A DNA stretch of 64,000 nt from assembly GCA_000719105.1 (NCBI GenBank), contig JODX01000006.1, positions 1 through 64,000 of the forward strand, in the 5' to 3' direction. The notes beneath the pieces are model-generated. The model was not told the origin of the DNA. It saw only the letters and a program-made list of their open reading frames with translations, and made no database searches. Below are positions 34,601 through 42,078 of this stretch, one piece after another. Source of the DNA: Streptomyces sclerotialus. GTDB taxonomy: Bacteria; Actinomycetota; Actinomycetes; Streptomycetales; Streptomycetaceae. Made by a program: the position numbers and the translations under genes. Within the stretch, counting starts at the first letter, position 1. The number at the start of each line of letters is the position of its first letter.

Positions 34601-35380
34601 GGAACCGACTGGTACCGCAACCGCAAGGACGCACAACAGCGACTCCGGGAAGCGGTCGAGAAGGCCTGTGCCACCGATCCGTATGCCCCCGCCCCGGTCC
34701 CCGAGTCGGTATCCCTGCCCGCCGAGGCACCAGCGGAGATAGAACTCGTACCGGTCGCCGAGTCGGACCGCTCCGAATGGAGCCGACCGTACCGCGCCCT
34801 CGGTTCGCAGGAGTTGTACGACTTGAAGGAGGCACTGTCCGACGCAGTCGGGCTCTCGGGCATCGACATGCGAGACGCCGCTGCGCGCAACGTGGTGGCC
34901 GAGGTCGCGAGTCACATCATCAAGATGGAAGGTCCCATCGAAGAGGACGTGCTGATCGGCCGCATTCGCACCGCATGGCGGCTCGACCGTGCCGGTCAGG
35001 TCGTACAGAGCAGTGTCCGCGACGCCCTGACGCAGCTGGACCGGAAGAAGAGGGCGGTCCGCTCCGGCACCACCTGGGACGTACCGGGCAGGAACGTGAC
35101 GGTGGCCCGCACGCCGAGCCCTGATTTCGACCGCAAGAAGGTCTCACAGGTACCGTCCGCGGAGCGTCGGATCGCCCTGCTCGGCGTGCTGTCGGAGTCC
35201 CCTGGCATGCTCCGCGAGGAACTCGCCAGGGAGACGGCTCGGTTCTTCGGATGGCTGCGCCTGGGAGCGGACATCCGTGCCGCGTTCGGCAACGACATCG
35301 AGGCGCTCCTTGCCGAGGGTGCGGTGACGGAAGGACCTTCGGGGCTGACCTCTGTCGACAACCTGCCCGCGGAGCAGTAG
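28697..35380 (+). CDS. giant SF1 helicase-nuclease (DUF4011 - AAA/SF1 helicase - DUF559-type nuclease - DUF3320)
   Basis: About 2227 residues. The N-terminal DUF4011-like segment (WRTSLVDLSGRNRLLNF) is followed by Walker A GPPGTGKSQTI (near residue 315). A long helical insertion of about 1,200 residues separates it from motif II (VVIFDEASQVLPQDAV) and the SF1 C-terminal motifs (WHYRSRHENLIAF, GWRRLNVAVTRARHRVEV). Next comes a restriction-endonuclease-fold domain of the DUF559/MTES_1575 type with intact catalytic Asp1917 (FRIDMAV) and GIECDG. A DUF3320-like domain lies at the C-terminus. Such proteins are common in defence islands and probably unwind and cut invading nucleic acid. Start chosen at GTG 28697 after cagggac; a GTG 18 bp earlier is possible. 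Convergent with brxHI with only 3 bp between stops. Confidence 0.85.
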   Translation: MTTNPGAFGGGDDLERLKAVLENWRTSLVDLSGRNRLLNFRHTRASTLEISAPAPSALVNLLDKQALRFGPLPDELPLEGEESACPPPDENDIITQKTTAPALQRALRALRSKATQVFNDYGLWTLHLGVGILHWSEDGAATTSQAPLLLFPVELVRTPTGQILLQENDDEEPQLNPALPIKLEQFGIDWAPVLEQDCHDVDAVVEAVRRAVAGKSQWKVEERVVMSLFASHKESMYRDLLENQDRLLGSDLVRAVALGAGGSLAADRFDFEEVPSARVDELVPPEDSPLVLDADTSQRQAVAAAVAGRSFVLDGPPGTGKSQTITNIIAGLMHAGRSVLFVSEKAAALDVVLQRLKSVGLDSYALALHSRNSSRKAVAQELGRALSEQPHASVLPDQEKAQARLDREALSSYATAMNEVRQPLGRTLHDVIGQVGQLEDAPVAYLSTSRDGTPRRFDASSLSAGDLDRVLQAADAIGDAWQAVADPGFPWRGLRPKRPHPGPALEETRTALSGLLSALDSYEALNTDGAAFTTSAQVGRLLRLLGLLDDRLPVPEWWLTDSDVAHTVTDPVESFLAALRHVRRAQKSAQERVGDRWQEVSPRLRAEPSAAEEALAAMRPRGLDLTALTKDQAEQRQQAFTEAIELLGRASASARELARMLGVDEPASSTAATALCDLADLSAVSHRPLEAWLEPEGFAAAQRAALGHVGAAVTEFEARRDRTVAARALAHGNAGPGWAEIPPHLPRQPEAEEIALRALQPTGADLTGLGRDEADGLASEWNALADMLEGTARCAIEIGDLLGCEPPSTTSEVRAVAELAALASVPHRAPGAWFDPSVLPRARRAVGELHYLMDELAKVRQEAQVAFGPDTPHTADLTDAVRRLSENGRRFAAALSSRVRADRKLIGGISTAGAWHSGLQEEMTKAAAWQQAHQTVLAAVAEHKEVLGAYAGDDLPDLDSLDAALRQAEEAHRLAPATASDTVRRSRLAAQLAHEARPDPALSERGRSLESDLSNWASALLRKSHLREHGPELDRLGPAAAAAWLRAHVPVLVSAVRLMDAVQSVGRREFPVGQGHTLASARTAVALAHAAQQEDAAFAAQEAHDRELLGTWYAGLDTRLDDLVSTDDAAPVTDELLRQAVRPPVVGGGPPVEPVAPGDGALLGEYAPGGRPRTAALATALATASDAHRLAGPVLADAARRGGVVGALGAGRPAIPGLMETAARLRTECADWDAFTNAPFLTPVASGLRARSLPEAMAWLRAHLDPLEEAVTLIHSLARATGPSGKGADWLTLGDARASVTAVAAARAAEEEFLSAEASHRHLLGDLYEGLRTSRKTVHSALDWCLGARRTASGTGSAAPLTHEAARMLLHVAPDPTVGSRNRDWLDRMEVLTGHFRSSRAAEIRTVLEADFSSARTLLDRMADDPYGPDAWIRSAEAREVLSSYGLEDLPAQLAGRDVPASLFPVAVERTVLRAWVEHVLATDSRLGMMRAVDRDHLVERYRRLDQGLVQAAHATVIAACNARRPRRATAGQAAILSRQAKLQRRHLPVRRLLGQTQEVVQRLKPCFMMSPLTVSQFLPPDFRFDVVIFDEASQVLPQDAVNAVYRGDALIVAGDPRQLPPTSFFSAGGDADDDDDWDEDVPDSFESILDACKASGVLRELSLRWHYRSRHENLIAFSNHEFYENSMVVFPGAITDGHDVGVAFYKADGVYDRSNKRDNVREAELVAERVIHHFSTRPHLTLGVVTLSKAQADAVEDAVVRARRARPDLDAYFTEDRLGGFFVKNLETVQGDERDVILLSVGYGPDAQGKLRATFGPINREGGWRRLNVAVTRARHRVEVVASFHGADLPDSANKSVQHLKRYLQYAEQGPSILATDSPDADAAPESPFEEDVLDTLRGWGYDVQPQVGVAGFRIDMAVRHPGAPGSYALGIECDGAMYHSSRAARDRDRLREEILRGLGWNLHRIWGTDWYRNRKDAQQRLREAVEKACATDPYAPAPVPESVSLPAEAPAEIELVPVAESDRSEWSRPYRALGSQELYDLKEALSDAVGLSGIDMRDAAARNVVAEVASHIIKMEGPIEEDVLIGRIRTAWRLDRAGQVVQSSVRDALTQLDRKKRAVRSGTTWDVPGRNVTVARTPSPDFDRKKVSQVPSAERRIALLGVLSESPGMLREELARETARFFGWLRLGADIRAAFGNDIEALLAEGAVTEGPSGLTSVDNLPAEQ

Positions 35381-35383
35381 CAC

Positions 35384-37636
35384 TCAAGCGCGGTGCTGGA
35401 CGAACACCGGTTCCTCCAGCACCGCGCGGGCGCCCTCGAAGTCGGCCAGTCGTGCCGCGACGGTGCTGACGGCGAGGCGTTCCGGCAGCGCGACGGAGAA
35501 CTTCAGCCCACGCACGGCGCGGTGATCGACGTCGGGGAGGACGAGGTTCTCGCCGATGTTCTCGCGGGCCGCGCGCCAGGCGTCCGGGGTGAGGTCTTCG
35601 CGCAGTCGCAACCATCCGTCCGTCGGCCGTTGCAAGGGATCGGACACCGACGACAAGGTGGCGGCCAGAGTGGCGTTGGCGCGATAGCCGGCCCACGTCC
35701 ACCAGCGCACGTCGCTTCCGAAGCGCGTCACCAGCGTGGCATCCGGATGTACGGTGTCGGGCGCGTCGGTCTCGCGCTGCTCGGCGAGGCACGCCTCGGC
35801 GCGCCGGGTGAGCGACACCGGCGGGTCCGTCCCCAGCAGCACCTCTCGCATGGCCCGCGTCAGCGCGTACGAGAGCCCCGCAACGCCGCCGTGCATCCAC
35901 TTGGCTATGCCTCCGCCGTCGGCGGGCTCGACGAAGACGCGTTTGCGCGTCCAGTCGATGTAGGTGACCTGCCAGCTCCGCCCGCCGAGGAGAAGTCGTC
36001 GGGGGCCGGGCCGCTCCTCGGTCAGGACGGTCGGATCGGTGAGGCCGATCTCCGTCCGGCCGGACAGGACGGTGAACTGCGGTGGCGCGGTGAAGGACGC
36101 GGTGAGTTCGATGCAGTGCCGCTTGCCGAACCGGCGCTCCGCCTCCGGACCGACGAACAGGAGGCCGCCGTCATCGTCGAGGTAACCCTCCTTGGTGAGG
36201 TGGCGCAGGATGGGCGCGGCGGAGCGGTCGAAGGGAGGGAGACCGTTCCACTGCCGGTCCCACAATTGATCACCGAGTTTGTGCTGCTGCAAGGTGACGG
36301 CGAGCAGTTGCTGAGCCACCAGGTGACGCGGCTCGGGTGGAGGAACGACACGTTCCACCCAGCCGCGTGACCACAACAGCAAGAGTCCCGCTGCCTGAAG
36401 CAGTGTGTCCTTGCGGGTGGTGAGGAACAGGCAGTTGCGCACGGTGCCCGCGCGCCGACCCGTACGTCCGATGCGTTGCAGGAAGGAGGCGACGGACGCC
36501 GGTGAGTCGATCTGAATGACGCGGTCGAGGTCACCGACGTCGATGCCGAGTTCGAGGGTGGAGGTTGAGACGATCACACAGTCGCGTGCTTCGGCGAAGG
36601 CCTGCTCGGATCGGGTCCGTTCGTCGACAGAGAGGGATGCGTGGGACAGGAAGACGGTCACCTCGCGGGCTCGCAGCGCGGCGCCCAACTCCTCGACCTG
36701 GCGGCGCGAGTCGCAGAAGACCAGCCGCTTCTCTCCCCGGTGGAGGGCCGCGATGAGTTTCGCGGCGTTGTCCAGGGAACCCACGTAATCGAGTTCCACC
36801 TCACCTGCGGGCCTGGGGAGCTGGTTCGCTGCGACAACTTCGTCGCCGTGCCCGGCGACCCCGCTGGAACCGGACGCGGGCAGTCGCACTCCCGGCGCGA
36901 CGACCTGCCCGGTACGGCTCCCGGCGCCCGCTCCTTGCAGCCAGTGCAGCAGTTCGGCGGGGTTGCCGACGGTCGCCGAGAGCCCGATCCGCTGGATGGG
37001 CCGCCCGGTGACCCGCTCCAGCCGTTCAAGCACGGCGAGCAGGTGCCAGCCCCGGTCGTCGCCCGCAAAGGCGTGCACCTCGTCGACGACCACGGCGCGC
37101 ACGCTGCCCAGCAGCCGGGCATGGTCGGTCTTGACCCCGATGAGCATCGCCTCGAGCGACTCAGGAGTGGTGAGCAGGACGTCCGGTGATTCGGCGCGGA
37201 TGCGCTGCCGCTGCGACTCCTTGACATCGCCGTGCCAGAGAGCCGCACGCCGCCCCAGCCACTGGGCGTACGAGTCGACGCGGCCCACCAGGTTGTTGAG
37301 GAGCGCCTTGAGCGGGCACAGGTACAGCACCGAGGTGCCGGTCCATCCCTGCCTGGCCATCGCCGAGAGCAGAGGGAAGCAGGCCGCCTCGGTCTTGCCG
37401 CCGGCGGTCGGCGCCAGCAGTACGGCGTCCTGACCGTCCATGAGCGGCGTGACAGCCGCCCGTTGGAGGGGCCGCAGGTCGGGCCAGCCCAAGGTGTTGA
37501 CGATGTGGTGCAGGACGACGGGGTCCAGCCGGTCCAGGACATCGGACGGGTTGTCGCCCGTCTGCTTGCCACCCACCGGGTCATCGCCCACCGGGGTGTC
37601 ACTCACCGTGCTGTCCTCCCACGCGTCCCCCGCCAT
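35384..37636 (-). CDS. brxHI: BREX type 2 Lhr-like helicase BrxHI
   Basis: A 750-residue SF2 helicase of the Lhr/DEAD-box type. Walker A is LLAPTAGGKTEAA (Lys81), motif II is VVVDEVHAF (Asp185), then LSATVGNPAEL, and the C-terminal helicase motifs include VSTSTLELGIDVGDLDRVIQ and LQRIGRTGRRAG. Size and placement beside brxD identify it as BrxHI, a core component of BREX type 2. It probably remodels nucleic acid or nucleoprotein during phage exclusion. ATG 37634-37636 overlaps the brxD stop by one base (TGATG). The 3' end of the coding region contains a terminator-like hairpin shared with the convergent helicase gene. Confidence 0.9.
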   Translation of the reverse strand: MAGDAWEDSTVSDTPVGDDPVGGKQTGDNPSDVLDRLDPVVLHHIVNTLGWPDLRPLQRAAVTPLMDGQDAVLLAPTAGGKTEAACFPLLSAMARQGWTGTSVLYLCPLKALLNNLVGRVDSYAQWLGRRAALWHGDVKESQRQRIRAESPDVLLTTPESLEAMLIGVKTDHARLLGSVRAVVVDEVHAFAGDDRGWHLLAVLERLERVTGRPIQRIGLSATVGNPAELLHWLQGAGAGSRTGQVVAPGVRLPASGSSGVAGHGDEVVAANQLPRPAGEVELDYVGSLDNAAKLIAALHRGEKRLVFCDSRRQVEELGAALRAREVTVFLSHASLSVDERTRSEQAFAEARDCVIVSTSTLELGIDVGDLDRVIQIDSPASVASFLQRIGRTGRRAGTVRNCLFLTTRKDTLLQAAGLLLLWSRGWVERVVPPPEPRHLVAQQLLAVTLQQHKLGDQLWDRQWNGLPPFDRSAAPILRHLTKEGYLDDDGGLLFVGPEAERRFGKRHCIELTASFTAPPQFTVLSGRTEIGLTDPTVLTEERPGPRRLLLGGRSWQVTYIDWTRKRVFVEPADGGGIAKWMHGGVAGLSYALTRAMREVLLGTDPPVSLTRRAEACLAEQRETDAPDTVHPDATLVTRFGSDVRWWTWAGYRANATLAATLSSVSDPLQRPTDGWLRLREDLTPDAWRAARENIGENLVLPDVDHRAVRGLKFSVALPERLAVSTVAARLADFEGARAVLEEPVFVQHRA
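35388..35427. terminator. hairpin embedded in the 3' end of brxHI
   Basis: A perfect inverted repeat with 13-bp arms, GCGCGGTGCTGGA (35388-35400) and TCCAGCACCGCGC (35415-35427), with a 14-nt loop. It lies inside the last brxHI codons, 8 bp beyond the stop of the convergent giant helicase gene. It would terminate the helicase transcript and shape the brxHI mRNA end. Confidence 0.7.
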
Positions 37637-38985
37637 CACAACTCCAGGTCGATGTCGTCGGCCGAAGCCCAACCGCCGGCGACCGAAGCGGCCAGATTCC
37701 GCTCGACGTCGGTGAGTTCGCTACTCGCGACCGTCAGCCGATAGTGCTGTCGGGGGTCGAAGTCGTCGAACTGGTCCACCCGGTCGAGTACGTCCCCGAC
37801 CAGCTTCTTCAGGAACAGCCGGGGAGCCACGCCGACCTTCCCGCCCAGCGCTCCACCGACGGCGCGCGCGAGATCCGCGACATAGGCGTCGTCGACGACC
37901 GTCGTCAGGCGCTCGGGCGACTGGGCGGCCTGCGCGTACAGGTCTCGGATGGTGGCGCCGAGACCGACCAGCGAATCCTGACCGAAGCCGGGCAGTCGGA
38001 TCTGCACAGCACGGGGATTGTCGAAACGAGGATCGGTGGTGAAGTCGGTGGCGAGGCGCTGAGCGAGCGGGGCGAGTCGCTGGACGCCCTGCTGCCCGTC
38101 GTAGAACGCCGGCGTACCCGTGATGACGAGGTACAGCCCCGGGAACCGCCCGGAGTGCACCTCGTCGATGAGCTGCCGCAGCGCGTTGAGCGCCTTGTCG
38201 CGGGCATCCGACCGCACCCGCTGCAGCGTCTCCACCTCATCGAGTACGACGAAGAGGCCGGTGTGCCCGGAATCCCGCAGCACAGTGAGCAGACCCTGCA
38301 GAAAGCCGAGCGCTCCAAAGTGGTCGAGATCGCCGCGCACCCCCGCGGACCTGCGCGCGGATGCGGCGACGTGCGGCTGCCCGCCGAGCCACGCCAGTAC
38401 AGCAGCCGCGGTCGCCTCGTCGCCGTCCGCGAGGGCGGCCCGGTAGCCGCGCAGCGCCGTGGCGAAGGACGGGGCGTGCCGGGACACCTCGGCGAGCCGC
38501 GCCACGAGGAGCTTCTCCACCTCGCCGGGCAGCTCCTCTTCGGTCGCTCCGGCCGCGAGGGCGTCCTCCTCCAGGGCGTAGAACCAGGCGTCCACCACGG
38601 GCCGCAGGGCGCTGGGCGGGAAGCTGGAGGTGGCGAGCCGTTCGGTGAGCCGCCGGTACACGGTCTCCAGCTTGTGCAGCGGGGTCTCGTTCTCCGAGAT
38701 CTGGATCTCGGCCACGGCGAAGTTGCGGCGCTTGGCCCGCTCTCCCAGCCAGCGGGTGAAGAAGGTCTTGCCCGACCCGTACTCACCGCGTACCGCCTTG
38801 AACACGGATCCCCCTGACGCGACGGAGTCCAGCTCGGCGTCGAGCGCCGCCTCGAACCGGTCGAGTCCGGTGGCGAGCAGGTCGAGCCCGCTCTCGGGTA
38901 CGGCCCCGCGTCGCAGCGCGTCGATGACGGTGCGGCGGCGGGCGGCGCTGACGTGGGCGGGGCGAGGAGATCCGGTGGTGCTCAC
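37636..38985 (-). CDS. brxD: BREX type 2 ATP-binding protein BrxD (DUF2791)
   Basis: A 449-residue P-loop protein. Walker A is GEYGSGKTFFTRW (Lys73), Walker B is LFVVLDEVETLQRV, and VITGTPAFYDG provides a sensor segment. The N-terminal ALRRGAVPESGLDLLATGLDRF and overall layout match BrxD/DUF2791 ATPases. In BREX type 2 it is paired with BrxHI; the one-base stop/start overlap shows strict translational coupling. ATG 38983-38985 starts close to the divergent DUF262 gene (187 bp apart). Probably a DNA-dependent or protein-complex AAA-like ATPase; the exact role is unknown in the literature I recall. Confidence 0.9.
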   Translation of the reverse strand: MSTTGSPRPAHVSAARRRTVIDALRRGAVPESGLDLLATGLDRFEAALDAELDSVASGGSVFKAVRGEYGSGKTFFTRWLGERAKRRNFAVAEIQISENETPLHKLETVYRRLTERLATSSFPPSALRPVVDAWFYALEEDALAAGATEEELPGEVEKLLVARLAEVSRHAPSFATALRGYRAALADGDEATAAAVLAWLGGQPHVAASARRSAGVRGDLDHFGALGFLQGLLTVLRDSGHTGLFVVLDEVETLQRVRSDARDKALNALRQLIDEVHSGRFPGLYLVITGTPAFYDGQQGVQRLAPLAQRLATDFTTDPRFDNPRAVQIRLPGFGQDSLVGLGATIRDLYAQAAQSPERLTTVVDDAYVADLARAVGGALGGKVGVAPRLFLKKLVGDVLDRVDQFDDFDPRQHYRLTVASSELTDVERNLAASVAGGWASADDIDLEL

Positions 38986-39172
38986 GGGAACAGTTTCCCA
39001 TCCCTCGCGTCACGGCCGTACGGGCTCGAGCTGTTCCGAGCTGTTCTCCGGGCACTGCGTGGCGGTTCCTGGTGTTTCACCGACCTCACTTCGCCGAAGC
39101 GGTTGACGGTGACCGGAGGGCGTTGATGGAATCACTCTCCGTACAGGTGACAGGGTGGGAAGAGAGACGCAC
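38986..39172. promoter_or_regulatory. divergent promoter region brxD / DUF262 gene
   Basis: 187 bp must carry promoters for both directions. A possible plus-strand promoter is TTGACG (39103-39108), 18-bp spacer, TGGAAT (39127-39132); the -10 is weak. No clear palindrome was seen. Confidence 0.35.
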
Positions 39173-40990
39173 GTGGCGGCGCTGGACAATGTCAAGCTGA
39201 AGGATGTACTCGCGGACGTCGCCTCCGGCGCGTTACAACTTCCCGACTTCCAGCGGAACTGGAAGTGGGACGACGACCGGATCCGGGCGATCATCGCGAC
39301 GGTCACCCTGGACTACCCGCTCGGTGTGGTGATGACGCTGCAGACCGGCGGAGCCACCCGGTTCCGCTCCCGAACCCTCACCGGGGCACACCCGGACGGG
39401 GACCCGGAGGCGGACCTCCTGCTGCTGGACGGACAGCAGCGCCTCACCTCCCTCTTCCAGGCGTTGTGGCTGGACGCACCTGTGGAGACGGCCGACGCCC
39501 GGGGCAAGTCCATTCAGCGCTGGTACTACGTCGACATCGCGAAGGCCGTCGGGCCGTCCGCGGACCGCGACGAGGCGATCCTGTCCGTGCCGGCCGACAG
39601 GGTGCTCCGCACCGACTTCAACCGCACGGTGGTGCTGGACCTGAGCACCACGGAGGGCGAGTGCGCGGCAGGCCTCTTCCCTCTGCACCTCGTCTTCGAC
39701 GCCCAGCGCGTGAACCAGTGGAAGAAGTCGTACATCAAGGCGGACGAGGAGCGGAACTGGGACCTGTGGGGCCAGTTCGACGACCTGGTCCTGCAGCAGG
39801 TCCGCGCCTTCCAGGTCCCGATGATCCGGCTGGCCGCCTCCACCTCCATGGACGCCGTCTGCGCGGTGTTCGAGCGTGTCAACACCGGCGGCGTGCCCCT
39901 GAACGTCTTCGAACTGCTCACTGCCACGTACGCAGGGGACCGCGAGTACGTGGAGCGGACCGGGGACTACTACCAGCTCCCCGAGGTGTGGCGGGAGACC
40001 AAGCAGGGGCTGGCCGGCAGGTACCCGGTCCTCGGTCGTCTGGACAGCGGCCTCGAGAACGGGCTGAACAGCATCGACTTCCTGCAGGCCATCGCGCTGG
40101 TGCGCACCTGGGAGCGGAAGCAGGCGGGGCTTCAGGCGGCGGTGTCCTGCAAACGGCGGGACCTGCTGGACCTCCCCCTGGAGGACTTCGTCCGTCTGTC
40201 GCCCCAGCTCGCCGACGCCTTCGCCTGGGTGGGCGAATTCCTGGAGCGCCAGTGCATCGTCCGCGCGAACGATCTGCCGTACAGGACACAGCTCATCCCG
40301 CTCGCGGCCGTCCGCGCCATCCTCGGGGAGGTGACGGACAGCCTGGAGGCTGAGGGGAAGATCGAGCAGTGGTACTGGTGCGGGGTACTCGGCGAGATGT
40401 ACGGCGGCTCCACGGAGACACGCTTCACGCGTGACGTCGAGCAGCTGGTGCCCTGGGTCCGGCGGGAGGACCGCGCACCCGACACCGTCGCGGACGCGTT
40501 CTTTCTGAACGACCGCCTCGACACCCTCACCACCCGCAACAGCGCCGCCTACAAGGGGATCTACGCCCTGCTGATCAAGCAGGGGGCGGTGGACTGGCAC
40601 TTCACGGACGCCCCGCTCAACCCGGGACGGCTGGACGAGTACAGCGTGGACGTTCGGCAGGTGTTCCCCAAGACGTGGTTCAGACGGGGCAACGACCAGG
40701 GCCTGCCGACCAGCTCCATCGTGAACAAGACCCCGCTCTCCTACCGCGCCGCGATGGACATGACGGGAGCGCCGGCGTCCTACCTCTCCACACTGGTCGC
40801 CTCCTCCGACATGAGGCCCGAGTGGTTCGACGACGTGCTCACCACCCACCTGATCGACCCGGAGGCGCTGCGCGCCAACGACTACGCACGCTTCTACGCC
40901 GACCGTTCCCGGCAGCTCCAGGATCTGGTGCACAGCGCCATGGGCAAGAAGACCGTGCTCCGTGACCTGGCGGAGGGCGACGCCCGATGA
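39173..40990 (+). CDS. DUF262 protein with degenerate DUF1524 (HNH) C-terminus
   Basis: A 605-residue protein of the GmrSD-like DUF262 superfamily. The N-terminal ParB/Srx-like part has LPDFQRNWKWDDDRI and the nucleotide-site motif LLLDGQQRLTSLF (Asp86). Residues about 480-560 align by pattern with the DUF1524 HNH domain, where active proteins read DxHHIFPK...SIxNKTPLS. Here the segment is VDVRQVFPKTWF, then SSIVNKTPLSYR, so both catalytic histidines are replaced (Arg495, Gln496) while the Asn and surrounding fold are kept. It may sense or hydrolyse NTP without cutting DNA. GTG 39173 follows agagag at six bases. It ends in an ATGA overlap with the CBS-HEPN gene. Located inside the BREX locus in reverse orientation to brxD. 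Confidence 0.82.
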   Translation: MAALDNVKLKDVLADVASGALQLPDFQRNWKWDDDRIRAIIATVTLDYPLGVVMTLQTGGATRFRSRTLTGAHPDGDPEADLLLLDGQQRLTSLFQALWLDAPVETADARGKSIQRWYYVDIAKAVGPSADRDEAILSVPADRVLRTDFNRTVVLDLSTTEGECAAGLFPLHLVFDAQRVNQWKKSYIKADEERNWDLWGQFDDLVLQQVRAFQVPMIRLAASTSMDAVCAVFERVNTGGVPLNVFELLTATYAGDREYVERTGDYYQLPEVWRETKQGLAGRYPVLGRLDSGLENGLNSIDFLQAIALVRTWERKQAGLQAAVSCKRRDLLDLPLEDFVRLSPQLADAFAWVGEFLERQCIVRANDLPYRTQLIPLAAVRAILGEVTDSLEAEGKIEQWYWCGVLGEMYGGSTETRFTRDVEQLVPWVRREDRAPDTVADAFFLNDRLDTLTTRNSAAYKGIYALLIKQGAVDWHFTDAPLNPGRLDEYSVDVRQVFPKTWFRRGNDQGLPTSSIVNKTPLSYRAAMDMTGAPASYLSTLVASSDMRPEWFDDVLTTHLIDPEALRANDYARFYADRSRQLQDLVHSAMGKKTVLRDLAEGDAR

Positions 40991-42030
40991 CGGCCAGGCC
41001 GGGCGAGTGGGATCTCGCCGCTCTCAAGGGCAGGACCGTGCCCGTGCAGGACATCCTCGACCTGTTCGGAGTGCGGGTCCGCGACCACCGCACGGTGCAC
41101 GCGATCTCGCAGGCGCTGACGGACGCCGGGCTGACGACACTGCCGGACTTCGCCGTCTGCGGCCTGCGCAGCAGCGTCGACGTGGTGCCGCTCGCCTCCG
41201 TTCCCGCACAGCCGGAGCAGCCGGAAACGGCCGACGAGGAGGAGGAGTCGCTGCCCTCGCACGCACTCCCCCAGCGCCTGCTGCTCGGTGACATCCCGTC
41301 GGCCAGGCGCGGGGTGGCGTGCGTCGGTCCGGGCACGCCCCTGGCACAGGCCACCTTCATGATGCGCACCCAGGGCCTCTCACAGGTCCCGGTGACCACG
41401 GGCATGGCGCAGATCCACGGCGTGGTCACCTGGGGGTCCGTGGCCAAGATGTACGAGGCAGGCAAGCCGCCTACGCTGGACAACGCGATGGAGAAGGACT
41501 CCTTGCCGCTCGCCGACGCCCGTCAGGAGTTCTTCGCCGCCCTCCCGGTCATCCGCGAGAACGGCTACCTCCTGGTCCGCGGCGACGACGGCTGTCTGTC
41601 GGGCATCGTCACGGCGGCCGACGTCACGGAGCGCTTCGAGGGAGCGGCACGGCCCTTCTTCATCGTCGGGGAGATCGAGTCCCTGCTGCGGCGCTGTCTG
41701 GGTACGGCGCTCGACCAGGAAGCCATCAGGGCGGTCCAGACGAACAAGAAGCCGGAACACCGTACGGGCCAGGTGTCGGACCTGATGTTCGGCGACTATC
41801 TGAAGCTGCTGGACGGCGAGCAGACGAAGCAGTCGATGGCCGAGCGCGCGGACCGCAACTGGCAGGCTCTGCAGTGGCCCAACATGCCCCGCGAGCAGTT
41901 CATCGGCCGACTGAAGCGGGTGAAGGACATCCGCAACCGGATCGCCCACTTCGACCAGAAGCCGCTCCCGCAGCACATGCTCGACGAGCTGACGACGTTC
42001 GCGAAGGTGTTGCGGGAATTCGTGGCCTGA
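40987..42030 (+). CDS. CBS-pair protein with C-terminal HEPN-like domain
   Basis: A 347-residue protein. The N-terminal ~90 residues have a winged-helix-like look (VPVQDILDLFGVRVRDHRTVH). Residues about 98-230 form a CBS-domain pair (ACVGPGTPLAQATFMMRTQGLSQVPV ... GVVTWGSVAKM; then LPVIRENGYLLVRGDDGCLSGIVTAADV), which usually binds adenine nucleotides. Residues about 250-345 are helical and contain R316-NRIA-H321, the R-N-x3-H form of the HEPN catalytic motif. HEPN domains are often metal-independent RNases in toxins and defence proteins. Translationally coupled to the DUF262 gene by ATGA. I infer an effector gated by nucleotide binding and by its DUF262 partner. Confidence 0.75.
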   Translation: MTARPGEWDLAALKGRTVPVQDILDLFGVRVRDHRTVHAISQALTDAGLTTLPDFAVCGLRSSVDVVPLASVPAQPEQPETADEEEESLPSHALPQRLLLGDIPSARRGVACVGPGTPLAQATFMMRTQGLSQVPVTTGMAQIHGVVTWGSVAKMYEAGKPPTLDNAMEKDSLPLADARQEFFAALPVIRENGYLLVRGDDGCLSGIVTAADVTERFEGAARPFFIVGEIESLLRRCLGTALDQEAIRAVQTNKKPEHRTGQVSDLMFGDYLKLLDGEQTKQSMAERADRNWQALQWPNMPREQFIGRLKRVKDIRNRIAHFDQKPLPQHMLDELTTFAKVLREFVA

Positions 42031-42078
42031 GAGGCTGTACGCGGCGGGTGGGGCCGGGCAACGCGTCGGGCCCCGTCC

